Shown here piece after piece: positions 10,201 to 19,771 of a stretch of 64,000 nt of DNA. Position 1 is the stretch's first letter. Each line of letters begins with the position of its first letter. Made by a program: the position numbers and the translations under genes. The notes beneath the pieces are model-generated. The model saw only the letters and a program-made list of their open reading frames with translations, searched no databases and was not told where the DNA came from. The stretch comes from CAYWOS01 sp964459985. GTDB taxonomy: Bacteria > Bacillota > Clostridia > Christensenellales > Aristaeellaceae. The DNA lies in contig CAYWOS010000011.1 of NCBI GenBank assembly GCA_964459985.1, positions 1 through 64,000 of the forward strand. Direction: 5' to 3'.

Positions 10201-13200
10201 CTATAACGAAACAGACCACTGGCGCGTCTGCAGGGATTGCGGTCAGACGATCGAGATAAGCAACCACTACGCCGACTGTACCGACCCGACGAAATGCGCC
10301 GTATGCGGCGTGGCGTACGCCGGCGATTCGATCGCGCACGATGTTGACCAGAACGGCCCGATGCTCTATGACGAAACAAACCACTGGCGCGTCTGCAGGG
10401 ACTGCGGTCAGACATTCAAGTTGAACAACCACTGCGCCGACTGCACCGACCCGACGAAATGCGCCGTATGCGGCGCGGCGTACGCCGGCGATTCGATCTC
10501 ACACGATGTTGACTGGGGCGGCCCGATGCTCTATGACGAGACAGACCACTGGCGCGTCTGCAAGGACTGCGGTCAGACATTCGAGTTGAACAACCACTGC
10601 GCCGATTGCACCGACCCGACGAAATGCGCCGAATGCGGCGCGGCGTACGCCGGCGAGAACATCGCGCACGATGTTGACTGGAACGGCCCGATGCTCTATA
10701 ACGAAACAGACCACTGGCGCGTCTGCAAGGACTGCGGTCAGACATTCGAGATAAACAACCACTGCGCCGACTGCACCGACCCGACGAAATGCAACGCATG
10801 CGGCGCGGCGTATGCCGGCGAGAACATCACGCACAACATCGATTGGAGTCAGCCTCAGTATAACGGTGTCAACCACTGGTTCACCTGCAAGGATTGTCAT
10901 CAGAAAGTGAACGAGAGCGTTCATACTGCCTCCTGCACAGAGCCGACGAAATGCATCGGGTGCGGAGCGCCGTATACGGGCAGCGATCTATCGCACGATG
11001 TCGATTGGGACGACCCGAAATGCGATGCGACAAATCACTGGTATGTCTGCGCCAAATGTCATAACCAGGTGTATATGAACAAGCACAACGTTTCCTGCCG
11101 GGACCTGACCAAATGCGCCGAGTGCGGGACTGCGTATACCGACGACAACGTTCAGCACAGCATATCGTTCGAAGGCCTGCGATACGATGAAAACAACCAT
11201 TGGCACATCTGCGACGACTGTCAGGAAATCGTCTATTTCAACGAGCACTACGCCACCTGCAAATATCCGACAAAGTGCGCCGAGTGCGGCGTCGCGTACG
11301 GCGGCGACAACGTATCGCACTGTGTCGATATGGACAAAGCGAAGTATAACGCGGACGAGCACTGGTATATCTGCGAGGACTGCGGCGAGATCACCCAGCA
11401 GAGCGAGCATTACGCTTCCTGCCTGAACCCGACCAAATGCGCCGAGTGCGGGATTGCGTATTCCGGCGACAGCGTTCAGCACAACGTACCCTTTAGCAGC
11501 GTGCAACATGACGAAACCAATCATTGGTATATCTGCGACGACTGCCATGAAATCATCGACAAAAACGAGCACTACGCTGCCTGCAAAGAGCCGGGAAAGT
11601 GCGCCGAATGCGGGATTGCGTATGACGGCGGCAACGTAATGCACAATATCGATTGGGAGCACGCGCAGTATGACGCGGACGAACACTGGTATGCCTGCAA
11701 GGACTGCGACGAGATCGTCGATCGCGGTGAACACTATGTATACTGCAGCGATCCGACGCATTGCGGCGCGTGCGGCGTGCCGTATACGTCCGATACCGTC
11801 AATCATGTCTCCGGCAAGGAAAACAGGGGCTATGACGGCGACACGCACTGGAGTATCTGTACCGATTGTCACGAAAAGTATTACCCCATGATCAAGACGC
11901 ATTACGCCAAATGCACCGATCCGACCCACTGCCTGTTCTGCGGCGCCGATTATTCGGGCGTCGTCTCGCACTACTACGACGAGGACGCGGACGCCGTCGC
12001 GGGGTATGACGGATCGACTCACTGGTGGACCTGCAAGCGCTGCGGTATCGAGGATATCGAGAACGCCGTCGCGCACATCCCGGACCCGGCCGATCCCTCG
12101 ATCTGCCAAAAATGCGGAGCGGCGATATCCGAAGCCTGCGCGCATGACGAGATCGTCGATCCCGCCGTCGCCGCCGGCTGTAAAACGGACGGGCTGACTC
12201 AGGGCAGCCATTGCGGCCTGTGCGGCGAGATTCTCGTCGAGCAGCAGGTCGTCAAGGCAACCGGGCATAAGTATCAGATGATCAACCGCGTCGCGCCCAC
12301 CTGCGAAAGCGCGGGCAAGAGCACGTACGCCTGCTCAAAATGCGGCGCGCGTTATGACGACGTCAGCGCGGCGCTCGGGCATGACGATACCGTGACGGAA
12401 ACGCCGTCCGCCTGTCTGAAGCCCGGGTCGCGGTCGACCGTCTGCCAACGCTGCGGCGTCACGGAAATAACGGAAATCGCCGCGCTCGGGCACGCGTTCG
12501 AGGTCACGGAAACGCCGCCCACCTGCGAGGAAGCCGGCTCGCGCGTCAGCATCTGCGCCGTCTGCGGTCTGACTGAAACGGAAGAATTGCCCGCGCTCGG
12601 GCACGCGTTCGAGGTCACGGAAACGCCGCCCGCCTGCGAGAAAGTCGGCTCGCGCGTCAGCGTCTGCGCCGTCTGCGGTCTGACTGAAACGGAAGAATTG
12701 CCCGCGCTCGGGCACGCCTACGGCGCGTTTGTCTCGCAAAGCGACGGCACGCACGCCGCCGCGTGCGCCGTGTGCAGCGCGCGCCTCGTCAAGTCCTGCG
12801 TCATGAACGAAACGGTCGCCGGCAATATGATCATTCGCACGTGCCCGGTATGCGGCTATACGCTCACGCAGGTGAAGGAAGCGCCGCCCCCCGCGCCGAC
12901 GGACGAGGAGGAAGGGGAATCGGACGCTCCCGCCTCGGCGTCGCCGCTTGACCGTCTGATCGTGAAGGAAGTCGTCACCAAGGAAATCGAGGATGTCGTC
13001 ATCGAAGTGATTCCGCCCGCCGCGCCCGTGGAAACCGATCCCGTCGAAAACGAAGATCCCGCGCCCGCGCCGCTCGAAAACGCCAAGATCACCATCCACG
13101 AAACGACGCTCGTGGTCGAGGGCGAAGCGCCGCCCGTCAAGCTGTTCAACGTCGGCGTCACCGTCGAGGGCGAAAACGTGGCGCTTCCCGGCGCGATCAA

Positions 13201-13354
13201 GATCAAAATCCCATGCGCGGAAGCCGACGGCATGAAGCTCGTTCTCCTGCTGCCCGACGGCACCGTCGCGGACGTTGCCTACGAAATCATCGACGGCGTG
13301 ATCGTCTTTGAAACCGACATCGTCGGCACCTTCGCACTGATCCCCGCCGAATAA
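7233..13354 (+). CDS. Giant secreted Cys/His-Trp repeat protein, interrupted by a frameshift
   Basis: About 2040 residues. The ATG at 7233 has GGAGG 8 bases upstream and starts a signal peptide (MKKCMKLLAVLMILTLLAP). Then come 29 units of about 48-55 aa, each with HWxxCxxC followed by HYAxCxxPTKCxxCGxAY, i.e. paired CxxC zinc-ribbon-like knuckles. About five shorter GH...TCEEAGSR...CxxCG repeats, a Pro/acidic linker and a C-terminal beta-rich domain follow. There is no LPXTG sorting signal. The frame shifts by one base near 7665. Adding one base there restores the 8-residue spacing between the CTEC and HAAVC motifs seen in the other units, so a missing base (sequencing error or recent mutation) is the likely cause. 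Downstream of the shift the frame is open to 13354. Probably a surface or secreted adhesive or metal-binding protein; function unknown. Confidence 0.85.
10165..10830 (+). repeat. Four near-identical 165-bp tandem repeats within the repeat gene
   Basis: The motif GATGTTGAC recurs at 10175, 10340, 10505 and 10670, exactly 165 bp (55 codons) apart, with flanks that are almost identical. Other units of the protein are much more diverged. This marks a recent expansion by unequal recombination or slippage. Confidence 0.9.
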
Positions 13355-13369
13355 CGGAATACGCGCAAA

Positions 13370-13396
13370 AGCCGCCCCGCGTTTCGCGGGGCGGCT
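13370..13396 (+). repeat. Left direct repeat (duplicated terminator hairpin) of element copy 1
   Basis: 27-bp palindrome (arms GCCGCCCCGCG and CGCGGGGCGGC) identical to 13631-13657. This copy is followed by CTG and the element, not by a T-tract. Confidence 0.85.
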
Positions 13397-13630
13397 CTGC
13401 GTGTCGACAAAGTCGACACGCACCGCAAAAATGAAGCTTTCATTTTTGCGGCCTGCACGTTTTTCCTGCGCGGCTTTGCCGCGCGGCCGGAAAAACGCGT
13501 AAGGAACCGATTTTCTGCGGAAAATCGTTCCGAAACCACCGCGCATGTCGCTGGTTTCGGATGAGAAATGAAGGAGCTCCGCCCCTTCATTGCATCCCCG
13601 GGAGGAACGACCGGGGTTGTCAACGGTCTG
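13397..13630 (-). mobile_element. 234-bp palindromic element, copy 1
   Basis: Copy 1 lies in the reverse orientation relative to the other three. Read on the minus strand it begins CAGACCGTTGACAAC and ends with a GTGTCGAC/GTCGACAC hairpin. The ends form an imperfect inverted repeat (CAG...GTCGACAAA). It contains a series of adjacent hairpins and no protein-like ORF. Length is exactly 234 bp, like copies 2-4, and it is flanked by 27-bp perfect direct repeats of the local terminator hairpin. It looks like a non-autonomous mobile element (MITE-like); no transposase is present in the window. Confidence 0.75.
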
Positions 13631-13659
13631 AGCCGCCCCGCGTTTCGCGGGGCGGCTTT
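13631..13659 (+). terminator. Terminator of the repeat gene (right copy of the duplicated hairpin)
   Basis: Perfect 11-bp GC stem (GCCGCCCCGCG / CGCGGGGCGGC) with TTT after it. It also serves the convergent degV gene from the other side. The left copy of the same hairpin is at 13370-13396 on the other side of the 234-bp element. Confidence 0.8.
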
Positions 13660-13706
13660 CAATATTGTCATTCCGGCGTTGACCGTTTTATATGTCAGTC
13701 CGCCGC

Positions 13707-14576
13707 TTACCGGCTTTCGCCCATAAAGAACACCGCCACCGTGCCGGGGCCGGAATGCGCGCCGATGTACGCGCCCACGGGCGAGATGAGCGATTCCTTC
13801 ACCTTGACAAGCTCCTTGATGTGCTCCATGGTGTACTGCGCTTCTTCCAATACGTCGCCGTGGCTGATGAACACCGTCTGCCCGTCGCGGGGCACGGCGA
13901 GATCGGCGACCTTCTGAGCCAGCGCCTTAAGCGAGCGCTTGCGCCCCTGCACCTTCTCGCGCGGGATGAGCTTGCCCTCGTAATTGACGTGCATGACGGG
14001 CTTGATACGCAGCATGCTGCCCAGATACGCCGAGGTCGCGTTGACGCGCCCGCCGCGATACAGAAACATCAGATCATCCACCGTGAACCAGTGGTTGAGG
14101 CGCTGACGGTTGGAGATCACCCACTCGGCGGTATCGTCAATGGACAGCCCCTCGTCGCGCTTTTGCAGCGTGTAGTGCACAAGAAGCCCCTCGCCCAGCG
14201 AGGCGCACAGCGAATCGACCACGACGATCTTAGCGCCGGGGATTTCGTCCTCGATGAAGGATTTCGCCAGCACCGCCGACTGGTACGTGCCACTCAAGCC
14301 CGAGGAAAACGTGACGCACAGCACTTCCCTGCCCTGCTTGACCAGATCGCGGAACACGCGCTGATACTCGACGGGCGTGATCTGCGAGGTCGTCGCCACC
14401 CTGCCGTCCCGCAGCATATCGTAGAACCTGCCCACCGCCGCCTCGTCGCCCGGCTTGTCGGTGTATTCCCTGCCGTCGATGCGGTACACCGTGGGGATGA
14501 CCGTCAGATCGCTTTTGTTCTGCAAATAGGATGCCGGCAAATCGCACGCCGCGTCGGTGACAATCCAGAATGACAT
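13707..14576 (-). CDS. DegV family fatty-acid-binding protein
   Basis: 289 aa of the DegV/FakB type. These proteins bind a fatty acid and present it to the fatty acid kinase FakA for phosphorylation and entry into phospholipids. The N-terminus WIVTDAACDLPASY, the TSQITPVEY motif and the SSGLSGTYQSA loop are hallmarks. AAGGAGG lies shortly before the start. It is monocistronic, with its own promoter at 14624-14652. A perfect GGAGCGCG/CGCGCTCC hairpin sits in the leader next to the ribosome binding site. Confidence 0.93.
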   Translation of the reverse strand: MSFWIVTDAACDLPASYLQNKSDLTVIPTVYRIDGREYTDKPGDEAAVGRFYDMLRDGRVATTSQITPVEYQRVFRDLVKQGREVLCVTFSSGLSGTYQSAVLAKSFIEDEIPGAKIVVVDSLCASLGEGLLVHYTLQKRDEGLSIDDTAEWVISNRQRLNHWFTVDDLMFLYRGGRVNATSAYLGSMLRIKPVMHVNYEGKLIPREKVQGRKRSLKALAQKVADLAVPRDGQTVFISHGDVLEEAQYTMEHIKELVKVKESLISPVGAYIGAHSGPGTVAVFFMGESR

Positions 14577-14623
14577 GCACGATCCTCCTTGGCGGAGCGC
14601 GTCGGCGCGCTCCCACGCCCCCT

Positions 14624-14652
14624 ATGATAGCAAAATCAGGCGCTTCTGTCAA
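14624..14652 (-). promoter_or_regulatory. Sigma-A type promoter of degV
   Basis: On the minus strand: TTGACA (14652-14647), a 17-base spacer, TATCAT (14629-14624). Confidence 0.85.
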
Positions 14653-14702
14653 ACGCGACAAACACGTTTTGATGAACGGATTGTGACAGAATTCGGGCAG
14701 TC

Positions 14703-14852
14703 TCACTTGAACGACGCGTTCAGCAGCCCGCCGCTCACGGCGTCGAACTCGGCGCGTTTGACGCCGTTCCGCCCGATCGCCTCCCGATCCTGATAAACGA
14801 CGATCCATACGGGCAAAAATACCATGCCTTCCGTTTTGTCCGCCGCGCGCAT
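14703..14852 (-). CDS. Possible 49-aa small protein
   Basis: A short frame (MRAADKTEGMVFLPVW... ...GGLLNASFK) fills most of the 310-base gap between degV and the permease operon. It follows the last permease gene by about 34 bases on the same strand. The composition is protein-like rather than the Arg/Ala-rich look of shadow frames. There is no strong Shine-Dalgarno and no family is recognised. It could be a remnant of a longer gene. Confidence 0.3.
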   Translation of the reverse strand: MRAADKTEGMVFLPVWIVVYQDREAIGRNGVKRAEFDAVSGGLLNASFK

Positions 14853-14886
14853 CGGGCGATGTCGTACAGCCCGCTCCCGCGATTTG

Positions 14887-15867
14887 TCATCGTTCCTCGC
14901 GGAAGTACGGCAGCCCCAGCCCCTGCGGGGGCTGATCCTCGCGCTTTTTGCGCAGGCTGGTTATCACCAGCACGACGATGGTGACCAGATAGGGCAGCGC
15001 GCGGAAGATTTCCTGCGTCGAGCGCTGCAAGCCCGGGATATAGAGGTAGAGGATGTACAGCCCGCCGAACAGGACGGAGCCCCAGACCGCCTTGAGCGGA
15101 CGCCAGCAGCCGAAAATCACCAGCGCGATAGCGAGCCAGCCGCGATCGCCAAAGCCGTTGTTCGTCCACGTGCCGCCCGAATACTCCATCACGAAGTACA
15201 GCCCACCGAGTCCCGCGATGGCGCCGCCGATCAGCGTGGCGAGATAGCGGTAACGCGTCACATTAATGCCCGCCGCGTCGGCGGTCGCCGCGCTCTCGCC
15301 CACGGCGCGCAGGTTCAGCCCCTTGCGCGTTTTGAAGAGATACCATGACAGCAGGATGGCGATAACGAGCGACAGATAGGTCAGAAAACCGTAGGAGAAA
15401 AGCAGCTCGCCCACGATCGGGATATCCGACAGAACGGGGATTTTCATGCGGAACACGCTCGCCGTCGTGGCGACCGATATTTGCCCGACGCCGCCCGCCA
15501 GCTTGGACAGCGAGCCGCCGAAGAAATTGCCGAATCCCACGCCGAAGGTGGTCAGCGCGAGGCCCGTCACGTTCTGATTGGCGCGGAAAGTAATGGTCAA
15601 TACCGCGAAGATCAGCGCGCCCAGCGCCGCGCACAGCAGCGCGCAGAGCACGGCGATCAACGCGCCGACGAAGGGATTAGGCGCGGCGACGGCGCTTTCG
15701 TAGTAAAACGCGCCCATCAGCCCGCCGATGCCGCCCATATACATGATGCCGGGAATACCAAGGTTCAGCGAGCCGGATTTTTCAATCAGGATTTCGCCGC
15801 ACGCGCCGAACAGGATCGCCACGCCCTGCGTGATGGCTTTTTGCAGGAAGGTGATGAGGATCGTCAT
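14887..15867 (-). CDS. ABC transporter permease, nucleoside/BMP type (second permease)
   Basis: 326 aa, about eight to nine TM helices, of the BPD_transp_2 permease family (YufQ/NupQ-like). The motif EKSGSLNLGIPGIMYMGG near the N-terminus and the cytoplasmic loop VGESAATADAAGINVTRYRY are typical of this family. It would form the membrane channel with the preceding permease for nucleoside or purine uptake. Its start overlaps the stop of the upstream permease by 4 bases (ATGA), so translation is coupled. It is the last clear gene of the xpt operon. Confidence 0.93.
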   Translation of the reverse strand: MTILITFLQKAITQGVAILFGACGEILIEKSGSLNLGIPGIMYMGGIGGLMGAFYYESAVAAPNPFVGALIAVLCALLCAALGALIFAVLTITFRANQNVTGLALTTFGVGFGNFFGGSLSKLAGGVGQISVATTASVFRMKIPVLSDIPIVGELLFSYGFLTYLSLVIAILLSWYLFKTRKGLNLRAVGESAATADAAGINVTRYRYLATLIGGAIAGLGGLYFVMEYSGGTWTNNGFGDRGWLAIALVIFGCWRPLKAVWGSVLFGGLYILYLYIPGLQRSTQEIFRALPYLVTIVVLVITSLRKKREDQPPQGLGLPYFREER

Positions 15868-16973
15868 GCCTTGATCGCCTCCTTATGATGTCTGAAGCCG
15901 ATCTTGTAGCGGATGAAAAACTCGCTGCCGAGGATGAAGAAGAGCAGAATGCCGGTAATCATGTCGCTGGCGTTTTCGTTCAGGTTGAACTGCGAGGCGA
16001 TCTGGATCGAGCCTTTTTCGAGGAAAGTAATCATCATGGAGATCAGCCCCATGACCAATACGTTAAACTTGCTCAGCCACGCCACCACGATGGCGGTAAA
16101 GCCGCGCCCGCCCGCCAGACTGGTCGATATCGTGTGGCTGGAGCCGCTCACGAGGATAAAGCCCGCGATGCCGCAGATCGCGCCCGAAATGAGCATGGTG
16201 CGCATGACGACGCGCCCGACGTTGATACCGGCGTAGCGCGCGGTGTTCTCGCTCTCGCCCACCACGGCGATCTCGTAGCCCTGCTTGGCGTAGCGAAGGT
16301 AGATGAACACGAGCACGGCGATCAGCGCGACGATCACGACATTCCAGCCGTACGCCTGCCCGAACAGCGAGGGCAGCCAGCCGATCTTGCCGGCGCGGTT
16401 GATCAGCCCGACCGTGTTCGAGCCGCGCGGGTTCTCCCAGAAAATAATGCAGTAGGTCACCATCTGCATGGCGACATAGTTGAGCATCAGCGTGAACAGC
16501 GTTTCATTGGTGTTCCATTTCGCCTTGAAAAAGGCGGGAATCCACCCGAAAATCGCGCCGGCGGCGACGGCGGCGAGGAACATAACGGGAATCAGCAGCC
16601 AGTTCGGCATGACGTTCGCGCCGTAGATCATCACGGCGGCGGTCGCCAGCCCGCCGACCAGAATCTGGCCCTCGGCGCCGATGTTCCAGAAACGCATTTT
16701 GAACGCCGGCGTCAGCGCCACGGCGACGCACAAAAGCAGCGCGGCGTCGCGGATGGTCGCCCATGAACGGCGCGATGTGCCGAACGCACCGTCAAATATG
16801 CCCTCGTACACGGCGATGGGGTTAAGGCCGGTCAACCCGTAAATAAGCGCGGCGCCGGCGAGAAGCGCCAGCAAAACGCTGATCATGCGGACACCCCACG
16901 CCTTAAGAAGCGGGATGCCGTCGCGCCGCGTGATATGGATCAACGGTTCCTTTTTCGCGTTTACCGTCGTCAT
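15864..16973 (-). CDS. ABC transporter permease, nucleoside/BMP type (first permease)
   Basis: 369 aa, YufP/NupP-like. The start at 16973 overlaps the stop of the ATPase gene (ATGA); frame further upstream belongs to the ATPase gene in another phase. A cytoplasmic N-terminus is followed by about eight to nine TM segments, with NPIAVYEGIFDGAFGTS, FWNIGAEGQILVGGL and the loop VGESENTARYAGINVGR, all typical of BMP-type nucleoside permeases. It pairs with 14887-15867. Confidence 0.93.
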   Translation of the reverse strand: MTTVNAKKEPLIHITRRDGIPLLKAWGVRMISVLLALLAGAALIYGLTGLNPIAVYEGIFDGAFGTSRRSWATIRDAALLLCVAVALTPAFKMRFWNIGAEGQILVGGLATAAVMIYGANVMPNWLLIPVMFLAAVAAGAIFGWIPAFFKAKWNTNETLFTLMLNYVAMQMVTYCIIFWENPRGSNTVGLINRAGKIGWLPSLFGQAYGWNVVIVALIAVLVFIYLRYAKQGYEIAVVGESENTARYAGINVGRVVMRTMLISGAICGIAGFILVSGSSHTISTSLAGGRGFTAIVVAWLSKFNVLVMGLISMMITFLEKGSIQIASQFNLNENASDMITGILLFFILGSEFFIRYKIGFRHHKEAIKA

Positions 16974-18505
16974 GCCCCGACCGCCTCCTTCTTCCTGCCC
17001 GCCATCATCAGCCCGATTTCCTCCTTGGTCGCCGTGCGCGCGTCCACGACGCCCGTCACGTGACCGGCGCACAGCACCAGAATCCTGTCGCACAGCGCGA
17101 GCAGCACGTCCAGATCCTCGCCCACGCACACCACCGCGACGCCGAGCTGCTTTTGCTCGTTGAGCAAATGATAGATGGTGTACGAGGAATTGATGTCCAG
17201 ACCGCGCACGGGATACGCCACCATGAGCACGGTGGGGCTGGAGGCGATCTCGCGCCCGACCAGTACCTTTTGCACGTTGCCGCCCGAGAGCATGCTGATG
17301 GGCGTCGAAACGCCGGGCGTCGTGATTTTGAGGTTCCTGACGATCTTTTCGGCGAGCGAGCGCGGCTTCTTGCGGTCGGCAAAGAACCCGCCGCCACGCT
17401 TATACGTGCGCAAAAGCATGTTGTCCGTCATGTCCATCGAGGCGACCAGCCCCATGCCCAGACGATCCTCGGGCACGAAGGAGAGCTTGACGCCGAGCTT
17501 GTCGATTTTCTCGGCGCTGATCTTGGAAAGATCGACGTCGCCGCCCTCGGGCGGGTAATAATCGACGTTGCCGGACACCGTAGGCTGCAAACCGGCGATC
17601 GCCTCGAGCAGCTCGCGCTGCCCGCTGCCCGCCACGCCCGCGATGCCGAGGATCTCGCCGCCGAACGCCTCGAACTCGGCATGGTCCAGCGTGCAGCGCC
17701 CTTCCTTGTTGTAGCAGGTCACGCCGTTCACCGACAGGCGCTTTTCGACGAATTTCGGCTCGGGGCGATCGATATCGAGCGTCACCTTTTCGCCGACCAT
17801 CATTTCGGTCAGCTCGCGCTCGCTGGTGCTCGCGGTATCCACCGTACCGATGTATTTGCCTTTGCGCAGCACGCTGACGCGGCTCGACAGGGACATTACC
17901 TCGCTCAATTTGTGCGTGATGATGACGATGGCGCGCCCGTCGTCGCGCATGACGCGCAGGATATCAAACAGCGTGTCGGTTTCCTGCGGCGTCAGCACGG
18001 CGGTCGGCTCGTCAAGAATCAGGATTTTCGCGCCGCGATACAGCATTTTAACGATCTCGACCGTCTGCTTCTGCGACACGCTCATTTCGTAAATCTTCTG
18101 ATGAAGATCGACGTCGAAGCCGTAGCGATCCATGAGTTTTTGGATATCCTTCGCCGCCTCGCGGATGTTGAGGCGCATCTTGCCCGGCAGCCCGAGCACG
18201 ATGTTTTCGGCGGCGGTCAGCACGTCGATCAGCTTGAAATGCTGATGGATCATGCCGATGCCCAGCGCAAACGCGTCCTTGGGCGAGCGGATAACCACCT
18301 CGCGCCCGTCGATGAAGATCTGTCCCTCGTCGGGGAAATAGATGCCCGAGAGCACGTTCATCAGCGTCGTTTTTCCGCTTCCGTTTTCGCCCAGTATGGA
18401 CAGGATTTCGCCGTGCCGCACCGTCAGATCGACATGATCGTTGGCGGCGACGCTCCCGAAGCGCTTGGTGATGCCCTTGAGCTCGATGGCGTTCCGGTTT
18501 TCCAT
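16970..18505 (-). CDS. ABC transporter ATP-binding protein, duplicated (nucleoside/BMP type)
   Basis: 511 aa with two ATPase cassettes, like YufO/NupO and sugar RbsA proteins. The first cassette has Walker A GENGSGKTT and Walker B ILILDEPTAVLTP. Its signature (MSVSQKQTVEI) is degenerate, as is usual in this family. The second cassette has a degenerate Walker A (GVAGSGQRE) and a good signature LSGGNVQK. The ATG at 18505 follows GGAGG at a good distance; the frame continues upstream but without a ribosome site. It sits between the binding protein and the permeases. Confidence 0.93.
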   Translation of the reverse strand: MENRNAIELKGITKRFGSVAANDHVDLTVRHGEILSILGENGSGKTTLMNVLSGIYFPDEGQIFIDGREVVIRSPKDAFALGIGMIHQHFKLIDVLTAAENIVLGLPGKMRLNIREAAKDIQKLMDRYGFDVDLHQKIYEMSVSQKQTVEIVKMLYRGAKILILDEPTAVLTPQETDTLFDILRVMRDDGRAIVIITHKLSEVMSLSSRVSVLRKGKYIGTVDTASTSERELTEMMVGEKVTLDIDRPEPKFVEKRLSVNGVTCYNKEGRCTLDHAEFEAFGGEILGIAGVAGSGQRELLEAIAGLQPTVSGNVDYYPPEGGDVDLSKISAEKIDKLGVKLSFVPEDRLGMGLVASMDMTDNMLLRTYKRGGGFFADRKKPRSLAEKIVRNLKITTPGVSTPISMLSGGNVQKVLVGREIASSPTVLMVAYPVRGLDINSSYTIYHLLNEQKQLGVAVVCVGEDLDVLLALCDRILVLCAGHVTGVVDARTATKEEIGLMMAGRKKEAVGA

Positions 18506-18568
18506 TTCATCCTCCGAAAAAGAGAGGCGGAGCCGCATGAACACACGGCTCCGCCAGGAATGCGGGAA

Positions 18569-19732
18569 TTACTTCACGGTGATACCGTCGATGATCATGT
18601 CAAAGAGCGGCGCGCTGCGCAGTTCGCCCTCGTGGAAGTAACCGTCGAAGACCAGTTCGTGTCCCTCGAAGCCCCACGCGTTGGCGTAGGTGGTCACGGT
18701 TTCGCCGCCCACGGTGAACGCGGAGCAGTCGAAGATCTTGAGGCTGCCGTCGGCGATGGCGGCGAAGACTTCGGCGACCTTGTCGGCGGTGCCGGGGGCG
18801 ACGGCCTTTTCGTTGAGCGCGGAGATGGCGACGGCGCCGTCGATATAGCCCTTGCCCCAATCGGCGTCAAACTTCTTGCCGTCCAGCACGTTCTGCACGG
18901 CGTAGGTCACGAAGGGGCCCCACACGGGCACGGCGGAAACAAGCGCGTAGTTGGGCGCGGTGGCGGTCATATCGATGTTGTAGCCGACCATGTAGACCTT
19001 GGCGGCCTCGCAGGCGGACGCCGGGCCGGTGGTATCGGAATGCTGGCTGATCATGACGCAGCCGTCGGCGATGAGCGTGTCGGTGGTTTCTTTCTCAAGG
19101 GCGAAATCCGACCATTCGTTGGTGTAGATGACTTCCATCGTGGCGGAGGGGCACACCGAGCGCACGCCCAGATAGAAGGCGGTGTAGCCCGAGATGACCT
19201 CGGCGAAGGGCTTGGCGCCGACATAGCCGATCTTCGCCTGCTCGGCGGTGATGGCGCCCGATTCGATCATTTCGTTGAGCTTCATGCCGGCCACGACGCC
19301 CGAGACATAGCGGGCTTCGTGAATGCCGATGAAGTAGTTATGCACGTTGTCCATCCCCAGACCCGCGGCGGAAACGCCGGTGGCATGGCAGAACTCGATG
19401 TCGGCGTATTCGTCGGCGGCTTGGAAGAGGTAGGATTCCTGACCGAAGCTGTTGGCGAAGATGATGCTGCAGCCCTGCTCGGCAAGGTCGATCGCGGCGT
19501 CGTAGGCCGTTTCGTCCTCGGGCGTGTTCCATTTATAGATGACCTGGTCTTCGCGCAGTCCGAGCGCTTCCTGCATGGCTTTCGCGCCCTTGACGTGCGC
19601 GTAGGTATAGCCCTCGTTTTCATCACCGATGAAGATAAAGCCGACTTTGATGTCGTCCTTGGTGACCGCGAGCGCGGCAACCGAAACGAGGGACAGCGCG
19701 AGAGCGAGAACCAGCGCGATGAGCTTTTTCAT
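18569..19732 (-). CDS. BMP family ABC transporter substrate-binding protein
   Basis: 387 aa. Basic-membrane-protein (Med/PnrA/TmpC-like) binding protein for nucleosides or purines. It has a clear signal peptide (MKKLIALVLALALSLVSVAA), followed by a two-lobe periplasmic-binding fold (KVGFIFIGDENEGYTYAHVKG, FANSFGQESY, GVAAG-like loops). In Firmicutes these are normally lipoproteins, but there is no Cys at the cleavage site (SVAALAVTK), so retention at the membrane is unexplained. The start has GGAGGAACACTC before it. Downstream are the ATPase and both permeases. Confidence 0.93.
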   Translation of the reverse strand: MKKLIALVLALALSLVSVAALAVTKDDIKVGFIFIGDENEGYTYAHVKGAKAMQEALGLREDQVIYKWNTPEDETAYDAAIDLAEQGCSIIFANSFGQESYLFQAADEYADIEFCHATGVSAAGLGMDNVHNYFIGIHEARYVSGVVAGMKLNEMIESGAITAEQAKIGYVGAKPFAEVISGYTAFYLGVRSVCPSATMEVIYTNEWSDFALEKETTDTLIADGCVMISQHSDTTGPASACEAAKVYMVGYNIDMTATAPNYALVSAVPVWGPFVTYAVQNVLDGKKFDADWGKGYIDGAVAISALNEKAVAPGTADKVAEVFAAIADGSLKIFDCSAFTVGGETVTTYANAWGFEGHELVFDGYFHEGELRSAPLFDMIIDGITVK

Positions 19733-19771
19733 GAGTGTTCCTCCTCCATTAATCCCTTGAGATATATTGGA

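Noticed and set aside
7233..13354. CRISPR-like or tRNA-like array inside the repetitive 7-13 kb region.
   Set aside because: The repeats are codon-periodic with long variable parts in frame; they encode protein repeats, not short direct repeats with spacers.
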